The notes beneath the pieces are model-generated. The model saw nothing but the letters and a program-made list of their open reading frames with translations. It did no database searches and had not been told where the DNA came from. From Actinomycetes bacterium (lineage in GTDB: Bacteria > Actinomycetota > Acidimicrobiia > Acidimicrobiales > Acidimicrobiaceae), in the NCBI GenBank assembly GCA_021805205.1, contig JAJZFV010000002.1, forward strand, positions 331,218-395,217: a stretch of 64,000 nucleotides of DNA, given 5' to 3'. How positions within the stretch are numbered: position 1 is the first letter of the stretch; the number at the start of each line of letters is the position of its first letter. A program made the position numbers and the translations under genes. Shown one piece after another: positions 29,315-39,323 of the stretch.

Positions 29315-29725
29315 TTAGTTTTGACTTTTACTGGTGAGTTGAAGCGGAGGCGTTCCATAGAGGTTGGCCATTGGATTACCTCGTTGAACCATGAAGATCA
29401 GTAGAAGGATTGTGCCGACTATCGGAACGAAGGTCACGAGCATCCATAGCCCACTCTTCCCAGTGTCGTGGAGGCGTCGAACCGCGAGCGAAAGACCCGG
29501 GATGAAGACTGCAAGTAAGAAGAGACTATCAAAAAGCGCATAGAAGGACGAAATTCGAGTGAGCATTGACAAGAAGATAGAGACGACCGTCGTGGCCACT
29601 ATGAACCACCAGTACTCGCCCCTACTAGCTCGTCCTCGAAAGTTCGTAAAATTTTTGAAAGCCAAAGTCAAAGCTGATACCAAATCCATAAGGCCGATGT
29701 TATCAGCAACTGTGGCGAGCTTCAA
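29315..29725 (-). CDS. DUF805 family membrane protein
   Basis: AFKNFTNFRGRASRGEYWWF...VRRLHDTGKSGLWML. Confidence 0.88.
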   Translation of the reverse strand: MKLATVADNIGLMDLVSALTLAFKNFTNFRGRASRGEYWWFIVATTVVSIFLSMLTRISSFYALFDSLFLLAVFIPGLSLAVRRLHDTGKSGLWMLVTFVPIVGTILLLIFMVQRGNPMANLYGTPPLQLTSKSQN

Positions 29726-29875
29726 TAAAAAGGCTCCTTTATTTTTTATTGCTCAAGTACAACAGTTCTCTATTTATTACCTGCATCCGCTTGGCGAAGC
29801 TCTTTAACTGGCAATTGCAAATTAGTTGAACTGCTGGAGGTTAAGGTGAAACCTACACCTGTTTGACTCCTAGTT

Positions 29876-29912
29876 AGGCGAGGTTAGTCAGGCGAGGTTA
29901 GTCAGGCGAGGT
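29876..29912. repeat. 14-bp tandem repeat, about 2.6 copies
   Basis: AGGCGAGGTTAGTC / AGGCGAGGTTAGTC / AGGCGAGGT. Confidence 0.8.
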
Positions 29913-30239
29913 GGCTTTCGTTGAAGTAGTGGTTGACTTCCAAACCATTTTTTCTAAGGTAATTGCTAGGTAACCAAAGCTGAACTCAATAAAACCCCTA
30001 GCACGCTAGTAACTTCTCTAGAGGTCGATATTAGTACTAAAACTTGGCAACTCAATTTGCGTAGTAAGTTGGTCAGGTATAGATCGGCGATAACAACTTT
30101 ACAATGAATTTGGCGGCTGCAAAGATTATAAAGTAATGACAAAGTTTCAAATATGAATTTGCTTTCGGTCGCTAATTGATGGGTCTTTAATTTTTAATTT
30201 TTCCAATTAGGTGAACGAATTTATCGCAAGTTCCGGTAA

Positions 30240-30375
30240 TGTTGAATTAGCTCAAGATTGTTTGCCTAAAGTCCTTCGGCTGGCAAACTGGCAACCGCTC
30301 CCGCAGAACGGTGCCCCCGAAGGAAGAGCTGGTAGTTGCGTAATGCTACAAGGCGGGGTGTCCTTTCCGGGCCAT
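30240..30375 (+). promoter_or_regulatory. Candidate SAM-I/SAM-IV-clan riboswitch upstream of metY-metX
   Basis: TCCTTCGG (30272-30279) pairs with CCGAAGGA (30317-30324), enclosing GGCAACCG...CGGTGCC (bulged helix typical of the GCAACC...GGUGC core); followed by GTAG...CTAC hairpin (30332-30349) as in SAM-IV. Confidence 0.6.
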
Positions 30376-30435
30376 CCCTATCGTTAGGAGATGAGTTACG
30401 GTGTTCTTTCGAATGTGCTTGATCTGATAGCTGTA

Positions 30436-30453
30436 GGTTGACGCTCGTCAACC
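30436..30453 (+). promoter_or_regulatory. Leader hairpin downstream of candidate riboswitch
   Basis: GGTTGACgctcGTCAACC, followed by TTATT. Confidence 0.5.
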
Positions 30454-30545
30454 TTATTCGGTAAACAATTCACTCGAAATACTCACATTTAGTGGGTTAC
30501 CTGTAACTTTTCGTCTCCTTTTATTTATGAAGGGAAATAACTCTT

Positions 30546-31844
30546 ATGTCATCATGGGGCTTTGAAACTAAGCAAATTCACTCCGGAGCAGTCGCCGATC
30601 CGACCACGGGTGCTCGCGCTGTACCGATCTACCAGACCTCGAGTTATGTCTTCCGAGATACCGAACATGCTGCTGCATTGTTTGGATTGAGTGAACTCGG
30701 AAATATTTACACTCGAATTCAGAATCCGACTCAGGCGGTATTTGAAGAGCGCCTCGCAGCCCTTGAGGGTGGAGTTGGAGCATTAGCGGTCGCCAGTGGA
30801 CAGGCAGCTGAGACGATAGCTCTCCTGAATTTGGCTGAAGGTGGAGGCCACATCGTCGCCTCTTCATCGCTTTACGGAGGTAGCTACAACCTACTTCGCC
30901 ACACATTTGCAAAGTTGGGTGTTGAAGTCACCTTTATCTCAAACCCAGATGACCCTACTGAGTGGCGTAATGCAGTTCGTGAAAATACCAGGGCCTTCTA
31001 TGGGGAGACGATCGGAAACCCAAGGGGTGACATCTTCAACTTCGACGGTATCGTGCCAGTGGCTAAGGAATTTGGTATTCCGCTAGTGATCGATAACACC
31101 CTTGCGACTCCGTACCTGTGCCAGCCCCTTGCCCATGGCGCAGATATCGTAATCCACTCCGCTACAAAGTTCATTGGTGGCCATGGAACCTCTATCGGTG
31201 GAATCATCGTCGACGGTGGAACCTTTAACTACGAGGCGAGTGGTCGTTTCAAGAACTTTACCGAACCCGACCCCAGCTACCACGGACTTGTATTTAGCGA
31301 ACTACCTGAGCCTCTATTTGCAGCACGTTATATCTTGAAGGCTCGCTTGCAGTACCTTCGAGATGTTGGGGCCGCCGTCTCCCCCTTCAATGCATTCCTC
31401 TTTTTGCAAGGGCTGGAGACTCTAAGCCTACGTATCGAGCGCCACGTCGAGAATGCAACTACAGTCGCTAAGTGGCTTGAAAGCCGCGATGAAGTCGAGT
31501 GGGTATCTTACGCTGGTCTCGACAGTAGCCCTTGGTCAGATGCACAAAAGAAGTACCTGCCAAAGGGAGCTGGAGCGATCATCGGCTTTGGTATCAAGGG
31601 TGGAGCAGAGGCTGGAAGTCGATTCATCGAAGGGCTGGAGCTCTTCTCCCACCTCGCCAACGTAGGAGATGTTCGAAGCCTAGCTATTCACCCAGCTTCA
31701 ACTACCCACTCGCAGCTCTCCGAAGAAGAAAAGCTTGCATCAGGTGTAACCCCGGATTTGGTTCGCCTCTGTGTTGGCCTAGAGAGCATCACTGATATTC
31801 TGGCCGATCTTGAAGCGGGCTTTCGGGCCGCCAAGGTTGACTGA
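30546..31844 (+). CDS. metY: O-acetylhomoserine aminocarboxypropyltransferase/sulfhydrylase
   Basis: FETKQIHSG...PIYQTSSYVF...NPTQAVFEERLAALEGGVGALAVASGQAA...SATKFIGGHGTSIGG. Confidence 0.95.
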   Translation: MSSWGFETKQIHSGAVADPTTGARAVPIYQTSSYVFRDTEHAAALFGLSELGNIYTRIQNPTQAVFEERLAALEGGVGALAVASGQAAETIALLNLAEGGGHIVASSSLYGGSYNLLRHTFAKLGVEVTFISNPDDPTEWRNAVRENTRAFYGETIGNPRGDIFNFDGIVPVAKEFGIPLVIDNTLATPYLCQPLAHGADIVIHSATKFIGGHGTSIGGIIVDGGTFNYEASGRFKNFTEPDPSYHGLVFSELPEPLFAARYILKARLQYLRDVGAAVSPFNAFLFLQGLETLSLRIERHVENATTVAKWLESRDEVEWVSYAGLDSSPWSDAQKKYLPKGAGAIIGFGIKGGAEAGSRFIEGLELFSHLANVGDVRSLAIHPASTTHSQLSEEEKLASGVTPDLVRLCVGLESITDILADLEAGFRAAKVD

Positions 31845-32970
31845 GGTCAGTTCGGTGGATCGGAAAGTAGTAACACTCTTTAGCGATTCTCCTTTTGTGA
31901 CTGAGGGGCTAGCGCCCCTCAGTCACATCGACGTTGCCTATGAGACATGGGGAGTTCTAAATCAGGCGAAGGATAACGCGGTCTTGGTGCTACATGCATT
32001 GACCGGTGACTCACACGCCGCGAGTCACTACCCAGGTGACCTCTCGGGTTGGTGGGAGGATTTGATTGGTCCAGGCAAAGCCATCGACACCAATAAGTTC
32101 TTTGTTGTAGCCCCCAACGTGCTTGGGAGCTGTTATGGGACAACCGGTCCGACTTCCAAGCGAAGTGACGGCACTATCTATGGAATTGATTTTCCTGAGA
32201 TAACAATTGGCGATCAGGTAACTGTAGAAAAAGCGCTCATCGATCACCTTGGAGTTGGCCATCTAGCGATGGTAATAGGTGGTTCCATGGGAGGCATGAG
32301 AGCGCTTGAGTGGGGTTATCGCTACGGAGCAATAATCGATGAGCTAGCGGTAGTTGCGGCAAGTGCTAGAGCTACTGCTTTTCAGATCGGCCTTTCATCT
32401 TTACAGATTAGATCGATAGAGTTGGACCCCAACTTCTACGGTGGTCGATACCACGAATATGGTGTTGCGCCCGAAGAGGGCCTCTCTATCGCTCGTGGAA
32501 TGGCTCATATCTCGTATCGAAATTCTTCTGAGTTGGACGACAGATTTGCAAATACGGCCAAGGGTGGGGATCGCTCACATGGCACCTTCGAGGTCGACTC
32601 CTACCTCCGCTACCACGGGGAGAAGTTGACTCAAAGGTTCGACGCCAATACTTACATAAAGCTGGTGAAGGCAATGTCGGCCTTCGATTTAGGTCGAGGT
32701 AGGGGCGGTGTTGTGGCCGCTTTATCTACGATCTCACCTAAGACAATCGTTGTTGGAGTAGATAGCGACGAGTTGTTTCATCCCCACCTGCAGTACGAAA
32801 TCGCAATTGGCGTAGGTGAAAACGCCACGATGGATCTGATCACCTCTACCGTCGGCCACGATGGATTTCTGGTAGACGCTGCATCTATAGGTGAGGTACT
32901 CCTTAGAAGATCAGAAGTGCTAAGTCAAGAGTCGCATTTGGATCGGATAGTGGCAAGTTGCGCAAACTGA
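31810..32970 (+). CDS. metX: Homoserine O-acetyltransferase
   Basis: VAYETWGVLN, LVLHALTGDSHA, GSMGGMRALEW, VGHDGFLVD. True start is probably a non-ATG codon near 31838-31855. Confidence 0.94.
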   Translation: MKRAFGPPRLTEVSSVDRKVVTLFSDSPFVTEGLAPLSHIDVAYETWGVLNQAKDNAVLVLHALTGDSHAASHYPGDLSGWWEDLIGPGKAIDTNKFFVVAPNVLGSCYGTTGPTSKRSDGTIYGIDFPEITIGDQVTVEKALIDHLGVGHLAMVIGGSMGGMRALEWGYRYGAIIDELAVVAASARATAFQIGLSSLQIRSIELDPNFYGGRYHEYGVAPEEGLSIARGMAHISYRNSSELDDRFANTAKGGDRSHGTFEVDSYLRYHGEKLTQRFDANTYIKLVKAMSAFDLGRGRGGVVAALSTISPKTIVVGVDSDELFHPHLQYEIAIGVGENATMDLITSTVGHDGFLVDAASIGEVLLRRSEVLSQESHLDRIVASCAN

Positions 32971-33356
32971 TGGCCCTTGGTTGGGAAAAGTTGTTTAGAG
33001 TCAAACACTTAGAGATCAGCCGACTCTAGACCCATTTGCTATCCCAATAGGAGGATGGCATTAACTCAACCATATAGAGATAGATCTTGGTTGGTTGGGA
33101 TAAGTGAGACACTATCGCCGAGAGGTCGATCGAAAAGAAGTCGATACTCACTGGTGCTTCGGTTAGCATCCTCGCGGCAATGGTGGGTTCGCAAGGAAGT
33201 TCTGCAAATCGATCTTTAAAGGTACTTCGAAGGCATGGCATCTTGATTTCAGAGAGATGGTCTGGGTGTATCGTCCGTGTGCGTGTCGTAACATAAGCAG
33301 CGCTTCGAAGGTCACCAGAGTTTAATTGGGTTTGTTCAACAAATTCAGAACCTAGC

Positions 33357-33398
33357 AAAATGGGGGTTAGAACATTTGGTTCTAACCCCCATTTTTTA
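33357..33398. terminator. Strong bidirectional hairpin terminator
   Basis: GGGGGTTAGAAC-atttg-GTTCTAACCCCC (33362-33390) flanked by AAAAT and ATTTTTT. Confidence 0.88.
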
Positions 33399-33427
33399 TT
33401 CCAAGGTCACCTTTGTTCGACTATCTA

Positions 33428-33937
33428 CTAGGCGGTAGTAGGAGGCGCGGACGGAGGTGTCATGGCGATGACACGAGATGCAACGCCTCCCTTTTGTACG
33501 ACAATGGCCCGGACCTTTGTGTTGGCTGAGATGTCGCTAGATATGGTGCTCTCGCTCAACTTGGGAAACAGCGTGGCTGACGAGACTGGTACCGATACGC
33601 TCGTCCCATCTGGATGGGTGATAGTTATCGATGAGGAGGAGATAGCTTGGACCGTGCCTCGATCTATTGTTACGGTTACTACTCCGTTCTTCTTGGAGTA
33701 GAGGTCGATAGTGGCGTGTTCGGCTCGCTGGAGAATTCCTCCATGTCCTTTGCCGTGCTGTCCGTTTGGACCACCCTGACCAGGTGTTGGGGTGATTGGA
33801 GTGCTAGCTCCAACTACTTGGGCCGATGGAAGGCTCACGGTGGTGCTTGAGATGCTGTGATCAACGAAGAATGCACCTGTTGCGACTACCGCTACTCCTA
33901 ATCCTGCGGTCACGATCTTCTTTCCTAGTGGCTTCAT
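33428..33937 (-). CDS. Secreted protein of unknown function
   Basis: N-terminal hydrophobic signal-like segment, Gly/His/Pro-rich linker, beta-rich C-terminal domain (VTIDRGTVQAISSSSITITHPDGTSVSVPV). Confidence 0.7.
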   Translation of the reverse strand: MKPLGKKIVTAGLGVAVVATGAFFVDHSISSTTVSLPSAQVVGASTPITPTPGQGGPNGQHGKGHGGILQRAEHATIDLYSKKNGVVTVTIDRGTVQAISSSSITITHPDGTSVSVPVSSATLFPKLSESTISSDISANTKVRAIVVQKGGVASRVIAMTPPSAPPTTA

Positions 33938-34353
33938 TTCGTAGCTCCTATTTCAATCTGTTGAACTCGCATAACTGCGAGATAGTTATAGGTTCACTCC
34001 AAATTGTTAAGGTTTGATTATTCGGCTCTACGAAATATTGAGATTTTTGAAGTTTTTTGAGTTGTATCGAGTCTCAAAGATCGCCGCTCAGGTCTAAATC
34101 TTTAAAGCTGGACTCATTTATAACGAGGCTAAGCCACTAGCTGTATGTTTGCCGAGAGAGAAACTCGCAGAGTAGCTGTTAGAGAAGTGCTGTGGATTCA
34201 GGAATAGTCAATCAGCCGCATATCTTCTGACCCTACGATGAAGCGAGCTGTTGTTGCCAGATCTCCTTGGAGGGTCACTTAGGTCACCTGTAGGGTTTTT
34301 GTGATTACTTTGGCTGCTTATTACTGGCGTGAAACCCTTGATAAATTAAGAGG

Positions 34354-35748
34354 GTGGAGATCTCCCTGCTGAAGGAAGTAATAGCTAACCTCGGAATCAA
34401 CGACCCTGCTGAAGTTGTCGTAGTTGGCGACCCTTTAGCCTCGATGTTGCCATCGCCCCTTGCTGTTGCTGAAGTTGCACTATCGTCGGTAGCCGCATCC
34501 ATGGTTGCTGGGGCTGACCTTTCGCTGGCACGAAGTGGTCGGCGACCGGAGGTGGAACTTGATACTGTTCACATAGCCGCCGCAATGCGGAGCGAGCTAT
34601 TGTTGCGCGACCCAACCGGAAATGCTCTGAGTGGCTTTGCTCCCCTCTCACGACTGTGGTTGAGTGGTGATGGCTGGGTTAGGACCCACGCAAACTATCC
34701 CTGGCATCGCGAAGCGTTGCTAAATGGGCTCGATATCGACGAGACCTCCGGTGACGACCTTGGAGTGCGTGTCGGCGAAGCTATAGCAAAGCGCAGCTCT
34801 CGAGAGGTTGAGGAGGCCGTCTATAGCGCTGGTGGACTGGCAGTCGCCGCTCGAGACCAAGCTGAATGGCGCCAAAGTGAGCCTGGTAGAGCTGTCGCAG
34901 CAACTTCGTTGGTGGCGATTGAGCACCTTAGCATCGGTACCAAATTGGGGGCACCTCTTGCAAGTCTGGCTCGAGAGCTGCCCGCTTCGGGAGTGAAGGT
35001 GTTGGATTTAACTCGGGTAATTGCAGGTCCGGTCGGAACCCGCATGCTAGCAGCACTCGGTGCCAATGTTCTGCGAATTGATTACCCCTCTCGACCAGAA
35101 CTCGAACTGCATGCAATTGACGGGGTAATTGGGAAAGCTAGCGCTACCCTCGACGCTACTTCCGAAAGTGGATATGAACTTTTGCATAAATTGGTAGACG
35201 AGGCTGACGTTGTCGTCACCGGATATCGACCCGGTTCGCTTCGACGTTTAGGCCTTGACGAAGATCAAATCGCGCAGCAACATCCGGGCACCGTATTAGT
35301 CAGCCTCTCAGCTTGGGGTACGAATGGGCCTTGGGGAGACCGACGAGGATTTGACAGCTTGGTGCAAATTGCCACTGGAATTGGCTTAGCTAGCAGCCCC
35401 GATGGGATTCGTCCCGGTACCCTACCATGCCAACTCCTCGATCACGCTACCGGTTATCTCCTAGCCGCTGGTGCGCTCTCAGCACTTGCGCTTCGAGCTC
35501 GGACTGGACAAGCTAGCCACGTGTCGGTTTCACTTTCTCGAACCGCTCAATGGTTGCTCGATCAAGGGGTACAAAGCATGAGTCACAGCGGTACCCATGA
35601 GCAAGGGGACTTTCTGGTTGAACCTTATCGTGTTAGTCTCGGTGATGGTTGGAGCAGCATTAGTCCACCTGGAAAGATCGACGGAATGCAGCTGAGCTGG
35701 CCACATTTGCCACCTAGGTACGGCAGTGCTCAACCAGTTTGGAGTTGA
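34354..35748 (+). CDS. CaiB/BaiF (family III) CoA-transferase-like protein
   Basis: VKVLDLTRVIAGPVGTRMLAALGANVLRIDYPSRPELE...DVVVTGYRPGSLRRLGL...LVSLSAWGTNGPWGDRRGFDSLVQ. Confidence 0.88.
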   Translation: MEISLLKEVIANLGINDPAEVVVVGDPLASMLPSPLAVAEVALSSVAASMVAGADLSLARSGRRPEVELDTVHIAAAMRSELLLRDPTGNALSGFAPLSRLWLSGDGWVRTHANYPWHREALLNGLDIDETSGDDLGVRVGEAIAKRSSREVEEAVYSAGGLAVAARDQAEWRQSEPGRAVAATSLVAIEHLSIGTKLGAPLASLARELPASGVKVLDLTRVIAGPVGTRMLAALGANVLRIDYPSRPELELHAIDGVIGKASATLDATSESGYELLHKLVDEADVVVTGYRPGSLRRLGLDEDQIAQQHPGTVLVSLSAWGTNGPWGDRRGFDSLVQIATGIGLASSPDGIRPGTLPCQLLDHATGYLLAAGALSALALRARTGQASHVSVSLSRTAQWLLDQGVQSMSHSGTHEQGDFLVEPYRVSLGDGWSSISPPGKIDGMQLSWPHLPPRYGSAQPVWS

Positions 35749-36308
35749 TCGGCCCAGTATTTGTATCTCTTCGAAGTCATAATCGAGCGACCATTTGGGT
35801 GCTCCTAATGACGTTTTTAATTTTGCCTTCAAACGTCGAGGTGGCTCACTTATCAATTGGTGTTTGGACTCCTGCCACTGTGAAGGAGACACCGTCGCCG
35901 TCAAAGGTGTGATCGATTATTGGCAAGCTCATCGCACCTCAAAGACCGATCTGCTCGATAGCGATCTCAGCTACGGGACCAATTCTCTGGTAATGGAGGA
36001 TTCTCACACCCTTTAAGCCAACGAGGGCACGACAAATGTCACTAGGATCGAAAAGGACGGGGGAACCTAGATTGCCTTTGTTTTGTTTCACAGCTTGAAA
36101 AGCTAAGGGCTTCCACGTCCCTTTTCACTTCGAAATGAAATTTATTACCCGATTTGATGGCTTGCTAACTTTGAAAACGGGTAGAAATATGGCAAAACCC
36201 CGTTGAAAGCCGAAGGGCCTGAAAGCTGAAAAGCCGCATAATTGCCGATTTTTTCTAAGGAGCATTCCAAAGGGGTCGATTTGTTTTGTGATTTACTTCT
36301 GCCTTTGG

Positions 36309-36379
36309 AGCGGGTGACGGGAATCGAACCCGCGTCCTCAGCTTGGGAAGCTGATGTTCTACCATTGAACCACACCCGC
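36309..36379 (-). tRNA. tRNA-Gly (anticodon CCC), CCA encoded (36306-36308)
   Basis: Reverse complement GCGGGTGTGGTTCAATGGTAGAACATCAGCTTCCCAAGCTGAGGACGCGGGTTCGATTCCCGTCACCCGCT + CCA folds as a cloverleaf. Confidence 0.95.
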
Positions 36380-36452
36380 AAGGTCAACTTTTATACTACC
36401 ACGACACCCTACCTCGTCCGGTGATAAGGGCTCTTCTACTACCTTTAACGTC

Positions 36453-37022
36453 ATGATACTTTCAGACCGCACTATCCGTGAAGAGATGGCTCAAGGGCGA
36501 ATCGTCATCGATCCTTTGGGCGAAAACGCAGTTCAGCCATCATCAGTGGATCTACGAGTCGATCGATACTTTCGAATCTTTAGGAACCACACCGCAAGCG
36601 TAATAGATGTGCGTGAGGATCAAAGTTCTATGACGGAACTAGTCGAAGTGGATTCAGATGGAGTCTTCATCCTTCACCCCGGTGAGTTCGTTCTCGGCTC
36701 AACTCTCGAAAGAGTTTCGTTGAGTTCAAATTTGGTAGGAAGACTCGAAGGTAAATCTTCATTGGGCCGATTGGGCTTACTCATTCACTCGACGGCGGGG
36801 TTTATCGACCCTGGCTTTGATGGTAACGTTACTCTCGAACTATCCAACGTCGCCAACTTACCTATCACCGTCTACCCAGGTATGAAGATTGGCCAGATTT
36901 CGTTCTTGACGATGACTACCGAAGCCGAGGTTCCCTACGGTAGTCCTCTGCTTGGTTCGAAGTATCAAAATCAACGGGGACCAACACCCTCTCAAAGTCA
37001 CAAGAACTTTGGCGAGCGATAA
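36453..37022 (+). CDS. dcd: dCTP deaminase
   Basis: [22 protein letters not shown]...[19 protein letters not shown]...[27 protein letters not shown]. Confidence 0.96.
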   Translation: MILSDRTIREEMAQGRIVIDPLGENAVQPSSVDLRVDRYFRIFRNHTASVIDVREDQSSMTELVEVDSDGVFILHPGEFVLGSTLERVSLSSNLVGRLEGKSSLGRLGLLIHSTAGFIDPGFDGNVTLELSNVANLPITVYPGMKIGQISFLTMTTEAEVPYGSPLLGSKYQNQRGPTPSQSHKNFGER

Positions 37023-37158
37023 AGTTACCGTATGGTAATAAATAATGTGTCACTACAAAATAGCTTTATCGAAGTAGTAGATTCGAGTAGTATCGCATAG
37101 GCAAATGACGCTAATAGTGAATGTCTTTTCGTTTTATTGAGCGTTTGGTTAAGGTGGA

Positions 37159-39216
37159 GTGTTGATGCGGGCAGCCATAGGGCTTTTGATAACTGTCGTA
37201 GCGCTTTTTTTTGCGGCTAGACGGGGACTCTTTATCTTCAAGTTGGTAAAAAGCGGAGTTGAAGCGCCTAATCGGCGTCGCAACATCCCAGAGCAGATCA
37301 ATCTTGAGGTACAAGAGGTTCTGGGCCAAAAGAGGCTTTTGAAGAAGACGGTTCCTGGAATCGCTCACTTCTTTACTTTTTGGGGATTTACCATCCTCAC
37401 CGCGACCATAATTGAGGCCTTTGGAGCCCTCTTTCAGTCGAACTTTGCTATTCCATTGATTGGCCATGATTCGTGGTTGGGCTTTACCGAAGACTTCTTT
37501 TCGGTAGCAGTTCTCCTTTCATTGGTAGTCTTTTCGGCGATTCGTCTAAAGAATGCACCTTCTAAGAAGGATCGTCAGTCTCGTTTTTATGGCTCACATA
37601 ACGATGCCGCTTGGCTTGTACTTTTAGGTATTGCCCTAGTTATTATCACCTTGCTCATCTATCGGGCAGCTCAAGTCAATACCGGTGACTTCGCCTACTC
37701 CAACTTCGCCTTTGCTAGCCATGGACTCGCGGCACTGCTCAAGCCCCTTGGCCACAGTGCCAACTCTGCCCTTGAATCGATCTTCGTGGTAGCCAACGTC
37801 GGCGTGATCATGGGATTTTTGGTCTTTGTTACATACTCCAAGCACCTCCATATATTCGCAGCTCCTCTCAACGTCGCTTTTTCCCGTAAGCCCCGAGCCC
37901 TAGGTGCACTGGATAAGACTCCAAATATGGATCCTGAACTCTTGACCGAGGATTCGGTCTTTGGCGTTGGAAAGATCAATGACTTTTCTTGGAAGCAACT
38001 CTTGGACCTCGTCACCTGTACTGAGTGTGGCAGGTGCCAAGAACAGTGTCCCGCTTGGAACACCGAAAAGCCACTCTCGCCCAAGCTTCTAGTGATGTCC
38101 CTTCGTGATCACCTCTTTGCCACCTCAGGCCAACTTCTTGGTCCTAGGGTAGCAAGTGCAGAGACGGCAACTATGGAGCCGGTCATGTTGGTTCCCAACG
38201 TCATCGATCCAGATATTCTTTGGTCTTGTACTACCTGCGGTGCCTGCGTTGAGGCCTGCCCAGTTGATATCGAGCACATCGATGCCATCGTGGATATGCG
38301 ACGGTATCAAGTTCTCATGGAGAGCGAGTTTCCCACCGAGGCCGGTACCATGCTTCGAAACATCGAGAATCAAGGAGATCCTTGGGGCCTTGGCTCTTCC
38401 CATCGCCTCGACTGGGTTGAGGCGATCGACATCGAGATTCCAGTTATTGACGGTGAGATCCCCGCAGATGTCGAATACCTATTTTGGGTAGGCTGCGCTG
38501 GTGCTCTCGACGAGAGAGCTCGAAAGGTAACCCAATCGATCGCTCGCCTTCTCGATCGAGCCGGAGTTAAGTTTGCAATCTTGGGAGGGCGTGAAAGCTG
38601 CACCGGTGACCCTGCTCGAAGGTTGGGAAATGAGTACCTATACCAGATGCAGTCGATGATGAACATCGAGACCCTCAATGAGGTAAAAGCGAAGAAGATC
38701 ATCGCCTCGTGCCCTCACTGCTTTAACTCAATTGCTAATGAATACGCTTCATTAGGCGGTAACTACGAGGTGGTTCACCACACTCAGTTACTGAAGGAGC
38801 TGGTAGGCAAGGGATCTTTGGTTCCAGTCAATAAGTTGGAGCAAGGCAAAGTCACCTACCACGACCCATGTTATCTAGGTCGACACAACGGTATCTACGA
38901 TGCTCCGCGCTCCGTGATTGAATCGGTTCCCGGTGTTACCTCCGTTGAAATGCATCGCCACCGGGAAAAGGGATTCTGCTGTGGAGCTGGCGGCGCTCGT
39001 ATGTGGCTAGAAGAGAAGATCGGAAAGCGAGTCAACGTTGAGCGAGTCGATCAAGCCCTTGAGGTCGATCCAGATGTGGTCTCAACCGCTTGCCCATATT
39101 GTATGATCATGCTCGACGACGCGGTGAAGGCTAAGAAGGCCGAAGGCGGGGCCCGAGATGACGTCGCGGTATTGGACGTAGCTCAAATCCTAGAGCAGTC
39201 CTTAGAGATCAAGTAA
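37159..39216 (+). CDS. Membrane-anchored Fe-S oxidoreductase (GlpC/HdrD-like)
   Basis: N-terminal membrane helices, two 4Fe-4S motifs (CTECGRCQEQCP; CTTCGACVEACPVD), Cys-rich CCG domains (ASCPHCFNS, CCGAGGARMW). Confidence 0.9.
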   Translation: MLMRAAIGLLITVVALFFAARRGLFIFKLVKSGVEAPNRRRNIPEQINLEVQEVLGQKRLLKKTVPGIAHFFTFWGFTILTATIIEAFGALFQSNFAIPLIGHDSWLGFTEDFFSVAVLLSLVVFSAIRLKNAPSKKDRQSRFYGSHNDAAWLVLLGIALVIITLLIYRAAQVNTGDFAYSNFAFASHGLAALLKPLGHSANSALESIFVVANVGVIMGFLVFVTYSKHLHIFAAPLNVAFSRKPRALGALDKTPNMDPELLTEDSVFGVGKINDFSWKQLLDLVTCTECGRCQEQCPAWNTEKPLSPKLLVMSLRDHLFATSGQLLGPRVASAETATMEPVMLVPNVIDPDILWSCTTCGACVEACPVDIEHIDAIVDMRRYQVLMESEFPTEAGTMLRNIENQGDPWGLGSSHRLDWVEAIDIEIPVIDGEIPADVEYLFWVGCAGALDERARKVTQSIARLLDRAGVKFAILGGRESCTGDPARRLGNEYLYQMQSMMNIETLNEVKAKKIIASCPHCFNSIANEYASLGGNYEVVHHTQLLKELVGKGSLVPVNKLEQGKVTYHDPCYLGRHNGIYDAPRSVIESVPGVTSVEMHRHREKGFCCGAGGARMWLEEKIGKRVNVERVDQALEVDPDVVSTACPYCMIMLDDAVKAKKAEGGARDDVAVLDVAQILEQSLEIK

Positions 39217-39260
39217 CTTAGCTCCCAAGAGGGACTAAGTTCATCTCCAACCAAAAAATA

Positions 39261-39289
39261 GAGGGTCGCAACAGTAAGTTGCGACCCTC
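39261..39289. terminator. Terminator hairpin
   Basis: GAGGGTCGCAAC-agtaa-GTTGCGACCCTC flanked by A-rich and T/A-rich sequence, between convergent genes. Confidence 0.8.
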
Positions 39290-39323
39290 CCATTTAAAAC
39301 GGGTTACTTCTAGTCGGACGCTT

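Noticed and set aside
33026-33358. 110-aa minus-strand ORF
   Set aside because: Its non-ATG start abuts a strong terminator hairpin, no Shine-Dalgarno seen and no recognisable family; not called.
35795-36016. 73-aa plus-strand ORF after the CoA-transferase gene
   Set aside because: No recognisable domain or start signal; insufficient support.
36145-36387. ORF with [21 protein letters not shown] (minus) and the opposite-strand ORF with [21 protein letters not shown]
   Set aside because: These are spurious translations through the tRNA-Gly gene at 36309-36379; not proteins.
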